A DNA stretch of 64,000 bases from assembly GCF_036227405.1 (NCBI RefSeq), contig NZ_CP109473.1, positions 1-64,000 of the forward strand. The letters are read 5' to 3'. Positions within the stretch are counted from its first letter, which is position 1; the number at the start of each line of letters is the position of its first letter. This document shows positions 1 through 8,327 of the stretch, piece by piece. Source of the DNA: Streptomyces sp. NBC_01460 (GTDB taxonomy: Bacteria > Actinomycetota > Actinomycetes > Streptomycetales > Streptomycetaceae). A program made the position numbers and the translations under genes. A model generated the notes under the pieces. The model had not been told where the DNA came from, did not search any database, and saw only the letters and a program-made list of their open reading frames with translations.

Positions 1-2
1 TC

Positions 3-355
3 AGTTGGGCCTGGCGGCCCAACTCCGGCCTGACGGCCGGATGGTGACGCGTCGTCATGCCTGGCGGCATGACTGTGGGTTGGGGTGGGTTGGGGTTTGC
101 CCCTGGCGGGGCAAACGGGGTGGTGTTCGGGCCTGACGGCCCGATGGGTGGTGGGGTGTCATGCCTGGCGGCATGACTGGGGGTTGGGTGGGCTTGTTCC
201 CCTTCCCTGGCGGTCGGGGGTGTTGAGGTTGGGCGCCTGTCGGCGCTGTTGATGTCATTTTGGTTTTTGGGCAGGGATTTGATTCGGTGTCTCCCCTGGC
301 GGAGAGTCTGGGTGTGTCTTGTGAGCTGGGCGTTGTGTTGGTTGGCCTGACGGCC
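3..355. repeat. Array of short hairpins with constant core CCTGRCGG
   Basis: At least six perfect inverted repeats lie close together. All share the centre CC-TGGC-GG or CC-TGAC-GG, while their arms differ: 3-24, 24-41, 54-73, 95-116, 127-144 and 158-177. The 54-73 and 158-177 copies have the same arms. Shorter or imperfect relatives lie at 233-246 (TGTC loop), 291-306, 344-355 and 439-448. Arms are 6-9 bp with a 4-nt loop; read on the minus strand the loops are GCCA or GTCA, a GNNA pattern that is stable in single-stranded DNA. The stretch is G+T rich on the plus strand and I see no convincing gene in 1-769. Function unknown. Confidence 0.8.
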
Positions 356-769
356 TGGATGAGTGGTGGTTGGGGTGGGTTGGGCCTGAGGGTGCGGGGC
401 TACGCCCTCGCGGTAGTCGAACTGTCTGTCTTCCGGGCCTTCCTGGCGGGAGTTTGTGCGGGGCCGAGTATGACGCTCGGTCTTCTGCCCCTTCGTTGCC
501 TTCGGCCCGGCCTGGGCATCCCGTGGGCAAATCCTCTTGATGTTCCTTGTCCTGCCGGACTGCCCGTGGATCGTGTCCTTCTGAGCTCCTCGCTACTCGG
601 CGAACTGCCTATGAGGATGGCCGTCCGCTTCTCCCCCGTCCTACCGATCTAGGCGTACACGTCTCCCTTGGGTTACCTGGTGCGGGGGGGCGCAGTGGGG
701 AGCTTCTCCGGCCCTCAGTCCTGCCACTTTCCTGCCCGCCATGTCGAACTCATGCCGGAGGCAGTACCG

Positions 770-1201
770 ATGACCACCCGCCAAGCACCCGGGGCACCAC
801 CCGCGCCGATCGCCGCTACGCTGAACACGCCACCCTGGGCCAGGGCCGAAGCCCCACAGGGACGCGCTCACGCAGAGAGCCGCAGCAGGACCGCCGACCG
901 CGCGGCGCACACCCCCGCGGACGACACCACGCAGGTGTCCGCTGTCCTCGATCCCTCTGCTCAAGGGAGCAGCATCATGACCCGGGACAACGATCCCGCG
1001 CGCGTCCAGCCGCCCAACCTCGCGCCCATCCCGCAGCAGCCCGCTGTCGGTGCCGGTGCCGGCCTGACCGCCGCGATGGCCCAGGGCGCCGCTCAGGGTG
1101 CCGCCCGTTCCATCACGGCTCGGCTGGTGGACAAGTGCCTCACTAACCCGCCCGACTGGCTCAGAGCCCTGTGGCACGCCCTACCGAGACCCTGGGAGTA
1201 G
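770..1201 (+). CDS. Small hypothetical protein, two possible starts
   Basis: An Ala/Pro-rich protein with no recognised domain. ATG 770 follows GGAGG at 757-761 and gives 143 residues. An in-frame ATG at 977 follows AAGGGAG at 963-969 and gives 74 residues. Third positions are G/C rich from either start, so both are possible, and the second would give a compact protein ending in a Trp-rich tail (two W residues near WLRALW). There is no signal peptide or membrane helix. It sits between the hairpin array and decayed genes, and nothing nearby hints at its role. It may be a conserved Streptomyces orphan or a remnant. Confidence 0.4.
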   Translation: MTTRQAPGAPPAPIAATLNTPPWARAEAPQGRAHAESRSRTADRAAHTPADDTTQVSAVLDPSAQGSSIMTRDNDPARVQPPNLAPIPQQPAVGAGAGLTAAMAQGAAQGAARSITARLVDKCLTNPPDWLRALWHALPRPWE

Positions 1202-1569
1202 CCACTGCGGCCGGGCAGGACCACCTGCCCGGCCGCTCGGACATCAGGCGGTGCCGAATTCGTGGGCGGGGCCGCCGCGCCATTCCACCCACTGCGGTCG
1301 TCCAGAAGGGCCTCGGGATCAGTGAAGCCAATGCCCTCAAGGAACGTCCTTGCCCAAGAACAGCTCGTACCTCAAGGTGCTGGAAGACCTGCGCCTGCTG
1401 CCGCTTCTGATGCGCATTCGGTGGGAGGTGAATCTCGTTCCCGTTCCACCCCGTAAATCGGTGAGGAACCGGCCCAAGGCATACCGTCCCAGTGCCAGCC
1501 GCTACTGACAGCGGAGGCTTGCCCAGGGTCAACGCGAGCGGCGCGACGACGCGGAGTACTGGTGCGCCG

Positions 1570-1995
1570 TCAGAAGTTCATCGCTCTCCAGCGCTCGATC
1601 CCCTCGGCCTGCCAGTTCTTCACAGGCTGCCGTGGAGTCCCGTGGGCGGTCGCCGCCGTGTTGCCGTCGCCTTTGGGCTGGCCCGCGTCGGAGTCTTCGC
1701 TGGACGAAGCGGTCGCGCGTACGGAAGTAGTTGGATGGAGGAGCTGTCCTCCGAAGATGGTCTGCAAGCTTGAGGGGTCCGTGCCCTTGCCCAGCGGGAG
1801 CCACGCCTCGGGCGGTGAGGTCGTCGCAACCGATGGCGGCTCCGTTCCGACGGGAGCGAAGAACACCTGAGCAGGCTCTTCCCACACCGTCGACTTCAGG
1901 GCGACCTGCGCGTCGAAGACTTCCGGCCTGAGCCGCAGAACACCGTCCTTCCACAGAGCTTCGATGTAGGAGAGGAGCTCGATCGTCGCGACCAT
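1570..1995 (-). CDS. Hypothetical protein (141 aa), doubtful
   Basis: The open frame from ATG 1995 has an ordinary amino-acid balance for its first 70 residues (MVATIELLSYIEALWKDG, then charged and hydrophobic segments). It becomes Ser/Thr/Pro/Gly rich towards the C-terminus and matches no family I know. No clear ribosome binding site precedes the start, and the upstream extension on this strand looks non-coding. The flanks, including the 5'-less fragment just beyond 2031, are degraded, so this may itself be a truncated gene. The opposite-strand frames here look worse, so I keep it at low confidence. Confidence 0.3.
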   Translation of the reverse strand: MVATIELLSYIEALWKDGVLRLRPEVFDAQVALKSTVWEEPAQVFFAPVGTEPPSVATTSPPEAWLPLGKGTDPSSLQTIFGGQLLHPTTSVRATASSSEDSDAGQPKGDGNTAATAHGTPRQPVKNWQAEGIERWRAMNF

Positions 1996-2030
1996 GGTCC
2001 AGGCGACCAGCCGGGAGGGAGTTTTGCGGT

Positions 2031-2195
2031 AACCGTCCCTACGGGCTGCAGGAGCTGGCCCGGCACGCCGGCTACAGCTTCTCCGGTGTGCGTACCGCGT
2101 ACGGCGAGAAGGAAGTCGAGGCAGTTGCCGAGCAGATCGGGCGGGCACCAAACCGGCCAAGCCGCCACCACACCGCCGAGGAAACACGGGGATGA
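2031..2195 (+). pseudogene. 5'-truncated gene fragment (54 codons)
   Basis: A good coding frame appears abruptly at about 2031 and ends at TGA 2193-2195. Its translation (NRPYGLQELARHAGYS and following) reads like a small alpha-helical, DNA-binding-type actinobacterial protein, but no start codon or ribosome binding site lies upstream in frame. It is probably the 3' end of a gene cut by recombination. The function cannot be fixed from 54 residues. Confidence 0.4.
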
Positions 2196-2267
2196 CGATG
2201 ACCCGGGCCTGTGTGACCGGGAGTGATGCGGCCGCTGGCGTCGGGGCGAGCGCTATGGTCCTTGGCC

Positions 2268-3160
2268 GTGGACGCTCCTGATCTTGACTACCGGGCCCGG
2301 ACGAGGTCCGGCTGCATCCCGCCGGAGCTGGTCTCGCGGCTGCTCGAACGAGGCATAGCGACGTGGTGGAGTTGCAGGCCGGACGCAGGGAGTGGTTCTG
2401 CGCGCTGGCGTGGGCTCGGGTGCTGGGTGGTCAGGGCCGAGAGGCCGACGCGTGGGAGACGCTCGCCCCGTACGTGGCAACGCGCTGGTGGACGGCTGTT
2501 GTTGCCGCGGCCGAGTTACTGGAGGGCTGGGGCCGCATCGACGAGGCGATCGACCTCACCCGGACCGGCATGGAAGCCGGACACCCGATGGCTTTGGAGG
2601 CCTACACGAGGCTACTTGCCCGGCACGGCCGCGCCGGGGAGGCGTTCGACCTGCTCGTGCCGCACATCCATGACTGGGTGCTCGCCACCGCCTTGGTCGA
2701 CGTCGCCTCCGTTGCCGGCCGCGACGAGTAGGCTGCCGCGCTGTTCGCCGACCGGATTCGGGCCGAGCTCACTGCTGCGAGGGCCCGTAGTGCTGCCGCG
2801 GCCTCGATCCCGACACAGTGCTCGGCCTGCTCGCGACGATCCGCGAGCGCCAGGGCCACATCGATGAAGCCATCGCCCTGCTCCGCCGCCGGCAGATCAC
2901 CTCGGTCAACAGCCGAGACCAACTCGACGACCCGTTGGCCCGGCACGGCCGGATCGAGGAACTGCAGGCCTACGCCGCGCTGGACAGTCATGAGGAGGCC
3001 GTACAGCAGCTGGCGGAGGCCGGGCGCTTGCACGAAGCCGATACCGTCCTCCAGCAGCGGCTGGATCACAAGAACAGCCACGACCTCGCCGGCTCCCTCA
3101 TCGACCTCGGCCGCGTGGAGGAGGCGCTGAGCACCCTCCCCACAGCCCCCGCCACCGCTC
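2268..3160 (+). pseudogene. Decayed TPR-type repeat protein gene
   Basis: The pieces together match a Streptomyces family of tandem helical repeats (units such as LLARHGRAGEAFDLL and GRVEEAL), normally several hundred residues long. Here the frame must change near 2355, meets an in-frame TAG at 2729-2731 (GRDE-stop-AAALFADRI, same frame on both sides) and changes again near 2790, where it continues as LGLLATIRERQGHIDEAIAL. A central block of repeats also seems deleted before NSHDLAGSLIDLGRVEEAL. One frame stays open to 3540, but after about 3160 it no longer resembles the family. Several independent lesions make a real pseudogene more likely than one sequencing error. Confidence 0.7.
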
Positions 3161-3818
3161 ACGCCAACAACACACCTGTGGTCCGACAAGCCACCGTTCT
3201 GAAACCCTCACCACGTACGGGCGATGACAGCCCCTCATCCGCTGGCAGAGGAGGCGGCCATGCGGTTGACGGCAGCCCGCGGCTGGGCACTCAGGAACGT
3301 GGGGTGCCGCCTCGCAAGTCACCGGCCGGAGCCAACCTGAGGCAGCCACCGGCGCGGCCCGTCCAGTCGACGTACGAAGGGCCCCGGACGCGCCCCGCAT
3401 CCACGATGCCTTCAGGTCACCACATAAAGGCGTGGCGTAGCCCGGGGCCCACCCGAACGCGTAGACCGCCATCAACTGATCACAAAGGCCAATCCTGGAC
3501 AGCCGCGCTCGCCGCCCTCGGACTGGAATGGGCGGCCTGACGGACCAACACGGCGCCCTCTGGAGATTTCCTCGGCGGGGCCGTGCCGGTTCTGCTACCC
3601 GTGGCGGTTCGGCTGTGTCTGGGTGTCTGGGTGTCTGGGTGTCTGTGAAGTTCTCGTTGCCGGTTTGTTGTGTCGCGGGGTGGGGACTGCTGGCGCAGCA
3701 GGGATGGTGATGGAAGTTGCTGGGTCTGTGCCCTGTGGTGGGCTTCGGTGGTCCAGGGAGGTGGGCATGGTGGATGGGCATCGCGGTTGGCGCGGTGTTC
3801 GGCGCTGGGGAGGCTGAC
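3161..3818. other. Non-coding or remnant stretch with an 8-bp tandem repeat
   Basis: I see no convincing gene here. Positions 3616-3645 hold almost four copies of the 8-bp unit TGTCTGGG. The strand turns G+T rich at about 3600, as in the first 500 bases of the window. The region just upstream of 3819 must carry the promoter of the cyclase module unless that is further upstream; I could not pick out a convincing -35/-10 pair. Confidence 0.5.
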
Positions 3819-4412
3819 GTGGTTGGTGCTTCGTGTTCTGAGTGGATGCAGGCGGGTCGGAGGCAGTGGGTGATGCAGGCGGGTCGGAGGCAGTGGGTGA
3901 TGCAGGCGGGTCGGAGGCAGTGGGTGATGCAGGCGGGTCGGAGGCAGTGGGTTCGGGAGTGCGCTTCGTATGCGTTTACTGAGGTGCAGCGGGCGGATGT
4001 GAAGGCGACGGTGCTGTGTGGGGTGGCCGGGGCTCTGTTGGGTGTGGGGGTTGTCGGTCTGACGGGTGCGTGGGGTGTTCGGTGGGTGTTGGCCTGTTCT
4101 CTGACGGTGGCGTGTGTGCTGCTGGGGTTGAGTGTCGGGGTTTCGCTGTGGGCCATAAGGCCAGTGATTCCTGCTGGGGGGTTTCAGCGTGAGTTGGCGG
4201 GGTGTGGGGGTGTGCGTGGTCTTGAGGAGTTTGTGGCTGCGGTGGGGCGTGGGGGTGCGGTCGATGAGCAGTGGTGGGAGGTGCGTCGGTTGTGGGTGCT
4301 GAGTGTGCTGGCTGGTCGTAAGTTGATGTGGGTGCGTCTAGGGGTTGATTTGGTCATTTCGGCTCTGGTTGTGGCTGGATTGGGTGTGTTGATCACCTAC
4401 GTGTTGGGTTGA
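3819..4412 (+). CDS. PycTM-like (Pycsar effector family) membrane protein with N-terminal repeats
   Basis: About 197 residues from GTG 3819, which has GGGGAGG at 3807-3813 five bases upstream; longer in-frame starts lack a good site. Residues 10-45 are four copies of MQAGRRQWV. Then comes the hallmark of Pycsar transmembrane effectors: a charged helix with RADVKA (about 58-63) running into two helices (about 64-82 and 88-110), an IRP turn (about 112-114), a cytosolic segment with LSVLAGRK, and a last helix after VRLGVD (about 170-195). In the known family a cyclic pyrimidine nucleotide triggers membrane damage and stops phage growth. The repeats are not part of that family and are strongly basic (RR in each). 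The gene ends 15 bp before the CRP-like gene, so the two are probably co-transcribed. G- and T-ending codons are frequent, unlike the C-ending genes downstream, which suggests acquisition. Confidence 0.75.
   Translation: MVGASCSEWMQAGRRQWVMQAGRRQWVMQAGRRQWVMQAGRRQWVRECASYAFTEVQRADVKATVLCGVAGALLGVGVVGLTGAWGVRWVLACSLTVACVLLGLSVGVSLWAIRPVIPAGGFQRELAGCGGVRGLEEFVAAVGRGGAVDEQWWEVRRLWVLSVLAGRKLMWVRLGVDLVISALVVAGLGVLITYVLG
3846..3952 (+). repeat. Four 27-bp in-frame tandem repeats
   Basis: Units of 27 bp begin at 3846, 3873, 3900 and 3927. They are identical except for the last base of the fourth. Being a multiple of three they stay in frame and encode MQAGRRQWV four times in the N-terminal part of the PycTM-like protein. 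Perfect identity points to recent expansion by slippage or unequal exchange, so copy number probably differs between strains. Confidence 0.95.
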
Positions 4413-4427
4413 GACGATGCATGACGT

Positions 4428-5117
4428 GTGCTCGTGAGCAGGCGTGATGGGGGGCATGTGTATCAGTCGCATCTCGAACTGATTGGCGGATCTTTGTGGT
4501 CTGCGTTGCAGGGTCTGGCTCCGCAGCGTGTGCGGCCGGCCCGGAGTCTGTTGTTGCGGCAGGGGGATCCTGCAACGCACGTGATCATGCTTGATGCTGG
4601 CTCGACTCTGGTGACGCTGACTGGTCAGCGGGGTGAGCGTGCTCTGCTTGCGGTGCGGGGCGCTGGGGCTCTTCTGGGTGAGCTGGCTGTACTGGATGAG
4701 CAGCCGCGTACTGCTTCGGTCATCGCAGCTGAGGCGTGTCACGTTCGCATCGTTCCGGCCTCTGACTTTCTGGCGTTTGTCGAGGAGCATCATCTGCTGG
4801 CGCCGTTGCTGCGTCACGCCATTAATCGGGTGCGGGAGGGACAAGCGGTCCGGCTTGAGCTGTCGACGGCGTCGGTGCCGGTGCGTCTGGCGTCAGCTCT
4901 GGGGCGGCTGTCCGATGCAGCGTCTTCTGCGGCTACGGGCCTTGTCGTGCGTCTGACGCAGACGGAGCTTTCCCAGATGATCGGGGCCTCTCGCAACGCG
5001 GTGGGAAATGCTCTCCGGCCCTGGCGTGAGGAGGGGTGGGTGGCCACGGAATCGGGGGGCGGGCTCCTCATCCGCAACATTGGTGCCATCCAGTCACACG
5101 CCCATACACAAGCGTGA
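4428..5117 (+). CDS. CRP/FNR-family cyclic-nucleotide-responsive regulator
   Basis: 229 residues. Residues about 25-120 form a cyclic-nucleotide-binding beta-roll with an intact phosphate-binding cassette (LLGELAVLDEQPRTASV; G84-E85 and R94-T95 are the expected phosphate and ribose contacts). A dimerisation helix follows, then a winged HTH at about 177-206 (LTQTELSQMIGASRNAVGNA). The protein should therefore bind a cyclic nucleotide and DNA. It lies between a PycTM-like effector and a nucleotidyl cyclase, so the obvious inference is that it senses the cyclase product and controls this operon; the dyad at 5131-5156 is a candidate site. GTG 4428 is the first usable start but lacks a clear ribosome binding site (GTG 4434 and 4458 are alternatives), so translation may be coupled to the upstream gene. 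Confidence 0.85.
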   Translation: MLVSRRDGGHVYQSHLELIGGSLWSALQGLAPQRVRPARSLLLRQGDPATHVIMLDAGSTLVTLTGQRGERALLAVRGAGALLGELAVLDEQPRTASVIAAEACHVRIVPASDFLAFVEEHHLLAPLLRHAINRVREGQAVRLELSTASVPVRLASALGRLSDAASSAATGLVVRLTQTELSQMIGASRNAVGNALRPWREEGWVATESGGGLLIRNIGAIQSHAHTQA

Positions 5118-5221
5118 TGAGGGGCACGCCGGTGGTGCCCCCTGGTGGGCACCACCAGCCTGACAGGGGGAACAGCATGAGGTCTTCGTGCACGCCTGTC
5201 CCCCTTTGGAGGGCCCCTCAT
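5117..5221. promoter_or_regulatory. Inverted repeats in the leader of the cyclase gene
   Basis: The gap between the CRP-like gene and the cyclase holds a perfect 10-bp dyad, GGTGGTGCCC (5131-5140) and GGGCACCACC (5147-5156), with spacer CCTGGT. An outer pair, ATGAGGGGC (5117-5125) and GCCCCTCAT (5213-5221), brackets the leader and its right arm includes the ATG of the cyclase. The ribosome binding site GGAGGG (5208-5213) lies at the edge of that arm. The inner dyad could be an operator for the CRP-like protein or an attenuator, and the outer pair could hide the start codon. The dyad is seen directly; its role is inferred. Confidence 0.55.
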
Positions 5222-6017
5222 GGCATCACCGATCCCTCAAGACCGTCTCGTGCCCGCGGAACACGCGCTGGTGGTCATCGACATGAAGGAGTACAGCAAG
5301 TTCCCTGAGGCGAAGATGGCCCCGGTCCGCTCCGATGTGGACGACATCCTGGCCACCGTGCTCGCTGAGTGCGGGCTCAAGGACCCTCGCGAGGAAGCGA
5401 ATGCGTTCAAGGACCGTGGTGACGGCGCCATTTTGGTTTTTCCGGCCCCGTACCTGGCTCGGCTCGTCGATCCGCTGTTGGGACGTCTCAACGCAGCGCT
5501 GACGCGCTACGACCAGCAGCGGCTGAGTAGTGCCCCTGCTGTCTACCTCCGGGCCAGTGTGCACGTCGGGCCGCTGTCCCTGCCGGATCACCGGGGTGAT
5601 GCCATCAATGACGCGTGCCGGCTGGTCGACAGCCAGGAGGTGCGCGGGGCGCTGGCCGCGGCGGTCGAGGGGGGTGCCTTTCTGGCAGTCGCGCTCTCCG
5701 AGACTGCATATCGGCGTACCGTGCGTGCCGGGCGGACACCGGGGCTGGACCGGCAGCATTTCCTTGAGACCCTCGCCCACGTCAGCGACAAGCCGCACTT
5801 CACGGAGCCGTGCCGCCTTCATGTGCCGGGGCTGACCGGCAAGGCGGTACTCCCCCACCTCGTCGAAGCTCCGCCACCGGCCTCGCAGCCGGCGAGCGCT
5901 CCCATCGCTGCGCCGGCCGCAGGCAGTGGCGGCATCTTCCAGTTCCACGAGCAGGTCGTCGACTCCACGATCGCCAACCACATCGGCAAGCTGCGGATCG
6001 ACCGTCGCCCGCGCTGA
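5220..6017 (+). CDS. Class III nucleotidyl cyclase (Pycsar-like cyclase)
   Basis: 265 residues; ATG 5220 follows GGAGGG with 6-bp spacing. The catalytic fold is recognisable: first metal-binding Asp in VVIDMKEYS (D21), second in FKDRGDGAILVF (D68, with K64 just before), and the transition-state pair in GDAINDACRL (N130 and R134). A complete active site fits an active homodimer making a cyclic nucleotide. I cannot tell the base specificity; the neighbouring PycTM-like gene suggests a cyclic pyrimidine. There is no sensor domain, transmembrane segment or HAMP. The C-terminal 75 residues are a Pro/Ala linker ending in a short conserved-looking tail (GIFQFHEQVVDSTIANHIG) that could dock the large protein encoded next. 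After the stop a 6-bp hairpin (6016-6030) precedes the next gene. Confidence 0.85.
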   Translation: MASPIPQDRLVPAEHALVVIDMKEYSKFPEAKMAPVRSDVDDILATVLAECGLKDPREEANAFKDRGDGAILVFPAPYLARLVDPLLGRLNAALTRYDQQRLSSAPAVYLRASVHVGPLSLPDHRGDAINDACRLVDSQEVRGALAAAVEGGAFLAVALSETAYRRTVRAGRTPGLDRQHFLETLAHVSDKPHFTEPCRLHVPGLTGKAVLPHLVEAPPPASQPASAPIAAPAAGSGGIFQFHEQVVDSTIANHIGKLRIDRRPR

Positions 6018-6077
6018 GACGGCCCGTCTCTCATCGCCTCCTGCACCCTCGCGTCCACCTCACCCTGGAGTGCCCGC

Positions 6078-8327
6078 ATGTCCGACACCCCCATCGATGC
6101 CTCACGGCCCGAGCCCCCAGCACCGGAAGATGAGTCCGGCCCCGGCGGCTGGTTGCGCAGGCTGCGCCCAGAAGGCCAGCCTCCCCAACCGGTGCGGGAC
6201 ACGCCGGGTGAGCGCTCTCACGCGCCTCTGACGGGGCCGGCCGGGTCGGTAGATCCGCACCACAACGCGCCGAGTCTGCTGCGCACCGACGGGGCGGCTA
6301 CGCACCTATACGGGGAGGTCGGTGTGGTCGCCAACGTCGTCGAGGAACTGAACCTGCAGACGAGCACACATAAGCGGGATGTGCTCGAGGGTGTCGAGAT
6401 CGACCGCGGACGGCTCCTGGATCAGCCGTTCGTCCGTGGCCCCCACTGGGACGCCGTCTGGACCCAGGCGCTGGATGCCGTCAGCGGCCGCCCGCAGCAA
6501 CCCGTACTTGTCATCGTGGCGCCGCGCTCGTTCGGGTCGACGACGTTCGCCCTGCGGCTGCTGGCGCAGCACACCGATAGTCATGTGGGTCTCGTCAAAC
6601 TGGATGCGGACTGGAGCTTTCCCACCAAGGGGCGCCTGCCGCTGGAGAAAGAGCATGCCTTCCAGCTCGACCTCAAGCACCCGGAGAACGACCAGCTGTC
6701 CTCGGACTTCCTGAACGCGCTGTCGTCGCACGCCTCCCAGCTTCGTGCGATCGGCTCCTATCTGGTGCTGACCGTGGCGCAGGAGTTGTGGCGCGATCAC
6801 CGCCTGGGCGAGCGTGAGGGGGTCCATGTCGTTCATCTGCGGGAGGCGCCCGACGCCCAGAAGGTGGTCGAGGCGCATCTAGAAGCTTATGGCTATGAGC
6901 GGCTGATCACGTCTCTGCAGTCCTATTCCAAGGCACAAGCGTCCTTACGGGGGCTGACCGCTGTCGCCGCCGAGCGCGCAGCTCACACCATCGTGATGGT
7001 ATGGCAGGAGCACTCCCATCTGGAGCAGTCGCCAATCCCGGCCCGCGTCGGTGAGCAGCCCGCGATGAGCCTGGAAGACCGTCTTACCGCGGCGCTGACC
7101 GACTGGCGCAGCGAACTCGACGCTCTGTTCGGCGAAATGACGCATTTGCATAGCCATGGCAATCCCTCGCTCACGGTGGAGGACCGCTGTCTGCTGCTGG
7201 CTCTCGCCGTGCAGCAGTCCGCGCCCATGCCCGATGTCGCGCGCGGCGCGCAGGAACTGCTGACACGGGCTGCCGGCCAGTCCTCCGCCTCGTCCGGTGC
7301 AGGCGGTGCGTTCGCTGCGGCCCCCAGCGCCCTTGCCGGTCGGGGGCTGCGCCGCCGCATCCTGGACGTGGGGGCCGATGTAGACGGTCAGGACAGGGTC
7401 GTCTTTGACCGACCCGCGTACGGGCGGGCGGTGCTGGAGTACGTCTGGGACAACTACGACACGATGCGTGAGCCGCTGCTGGCCTGGCTGGTCGATGCGG
7501 CGCAGACGCCCAGCCTTGAGGACCCGACGGTCAGTGCGCTGGCCGAACTCACTCTGCGGCACGGAACGATGGGCTACCTCACCGCGCTGGGAAAGACGGC
7601 GTGCGCCAAGAAGCCCGAGGTGCTGGGCGCGGTCATGGAAAGCGCGGTGCGCAACGAGCACATCGGCCGTCTGGCGTGGGAGGCGCTCTACCGGTGGGCG
7701 GAGCAGGACGAGTACGCGCCGGCGGTGATCGTGTTGTGCCGGCGCATCCTGGAGGACACGACCGTCGCTCCTTCCGTGGCGAAGCGGGCCATGGTGCGTC
7801 TGCGCCGGATCGCGCACACCACTGGTGAGAGTGCCAACCGTGAGTTGGTCCTGGCTGCCTATACCGAGCTCGCTCAGCAGCCCGTCGGTGCCGTGCGTCT
7901 GGCAGCTGAGGTCCGTGAGTGGCAGCAGAGCAAGGGCTCTGCCCGGGGCGGGAGTCTGGCTTTTCTGGCGCTGATGGCGGCCCAGGACGACGGCGCCCCG
8001 TGGCTGCTGGCGCAGTCTTCGCTGGATATCGACGTGTCGCGTGGGGTGCATGATCTGCTGGGCAACCCGCGTACGGTCGCGGAGATCATTCCGCGGCTAT
8101 CCCATTGGATTCGCGCCAGCACCACCGATCCTGTGGCCTATGGCCGGCTGCGGGACCAGCTCCTTCCGGCGCTGCGCGGCCACAACATGTTCGAGGCCGG
8201 CATGAATCTCATGCGGGAATTGCGTGGCATCTCCACCGCCGAGGGCACCAGCGTGGCAGACGACTTCTACCACCACCTCGTGGACACCCGTCTGCACGCT
8301 GTCTTTCCGCTGCAGGACGGCGCATGA
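6078..8327 (+). CDS. 749-aa protein with degenerate P-loop, partner of the cyclase
   Basis: ATG 6078 with GGAG 9-12 bases upstream. Residues 1-65 look disordered. At 142-160 VLVIVAPRSFGSTTFALRL has the shape of a Walker A loop, but Ser stands where the Lys should be, and the Walker B-like strand (GSYLVLTVAQELW, about 226-238) lacks the usual acidic pair. It is therefore probably a STAND/AAA-derived domain that binds nucleotide weakly or serves as a scaffold. From about 330 onwards the sequence is helical with HEAT-like periodicity. No signal peptide or membrane helix is seen. It follows the cyclase by 60 bp and overlaps the next gene by 4 bp, so it is very likely a dedicated component, perhaps the sensor or regulator of the cyclase. 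I do not recognise a named family. Confidence 0.75.
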   Translation: MSDTPIDASRPEPPAPEDESGPGGWLRRLRPEGQPPQPVRDTPGERSHAPLTGPAGSVDPHHNAPSLLRTDGAATHLYGEVGVVANVVEELNLQTSTHKRDVLEGVEIDRGRLLDQPFVRGPHWDAVWTQALDAVSGRPQQPVLVIVAPRSFGSTTFALRLLAQHTDSHVGLVKLDADWSFPTKGRLPLEKEHAFQLDLKHPENDQLSSDFLNALSSHASQLRAIGSYLVLTVAQELWRDHRLGEREGVHVVHLREAPDAQKVVEAHLEAYGYERLITSLQSYSKAQASLRGLTAVAAERAAHTIVMVWQEHSHLEQSPIPARVGEQPAMSLEDRLTAALTDWRSELDALFGEMTHLHSHGNPSLTVEDRCLLLALAVQQSAPMPDVARGAQELLTRAAGQSSASSGAGGAFAAAPSALAGRGLRRRILDVGADVDGQDRVVFDRPAYGRAVLEYVWDNYDTMREPLLAWLVDAAQTPSLEDPTVSALAELTLRHGTMGYLTALGKTACAKKPEVLGAVMESAVRNEHIGRLAWEALYRWAEQDEYAPAVIVLCRRILEDTTVAPSVAKRAMVRLRRIAHTTGESANRELVLAAYTELAQQPVGAVRLAAEVREWQQSKGSARGGSLAFLALMAAQDDGAPWLLAQSSLDIDVSRGVHDLLGNPRTVAEIIPRLSHWIRASTTDPVAYGRLRDQLLPALRGHNMFEAGMNLMRELRGISTAEGTSVADDFYHHLVDTRLHAVFPLQDGA

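Noticed and set aside
3..355. Hairpin array as a Streptomyces chromosome telomere
   Set aside because: The characteristic archetypal telomere palindrome sequence is not present and the window edge need not be a DNA end; kept only as an unexplained structured array.
3846..3952. 27-bp repeats as a CRISPR array
   Set aside because: The units are directly adjacent without spacers and lie in frame inside a gene.
3098..4156. 352-codon minus-strand frame with repeated THCLRPACI units
   Set aside because: The repeats are just the complement of the 27-bp repeats; the plus strand encodes a recognisable PycTM-like protein with a ribosome binding site.
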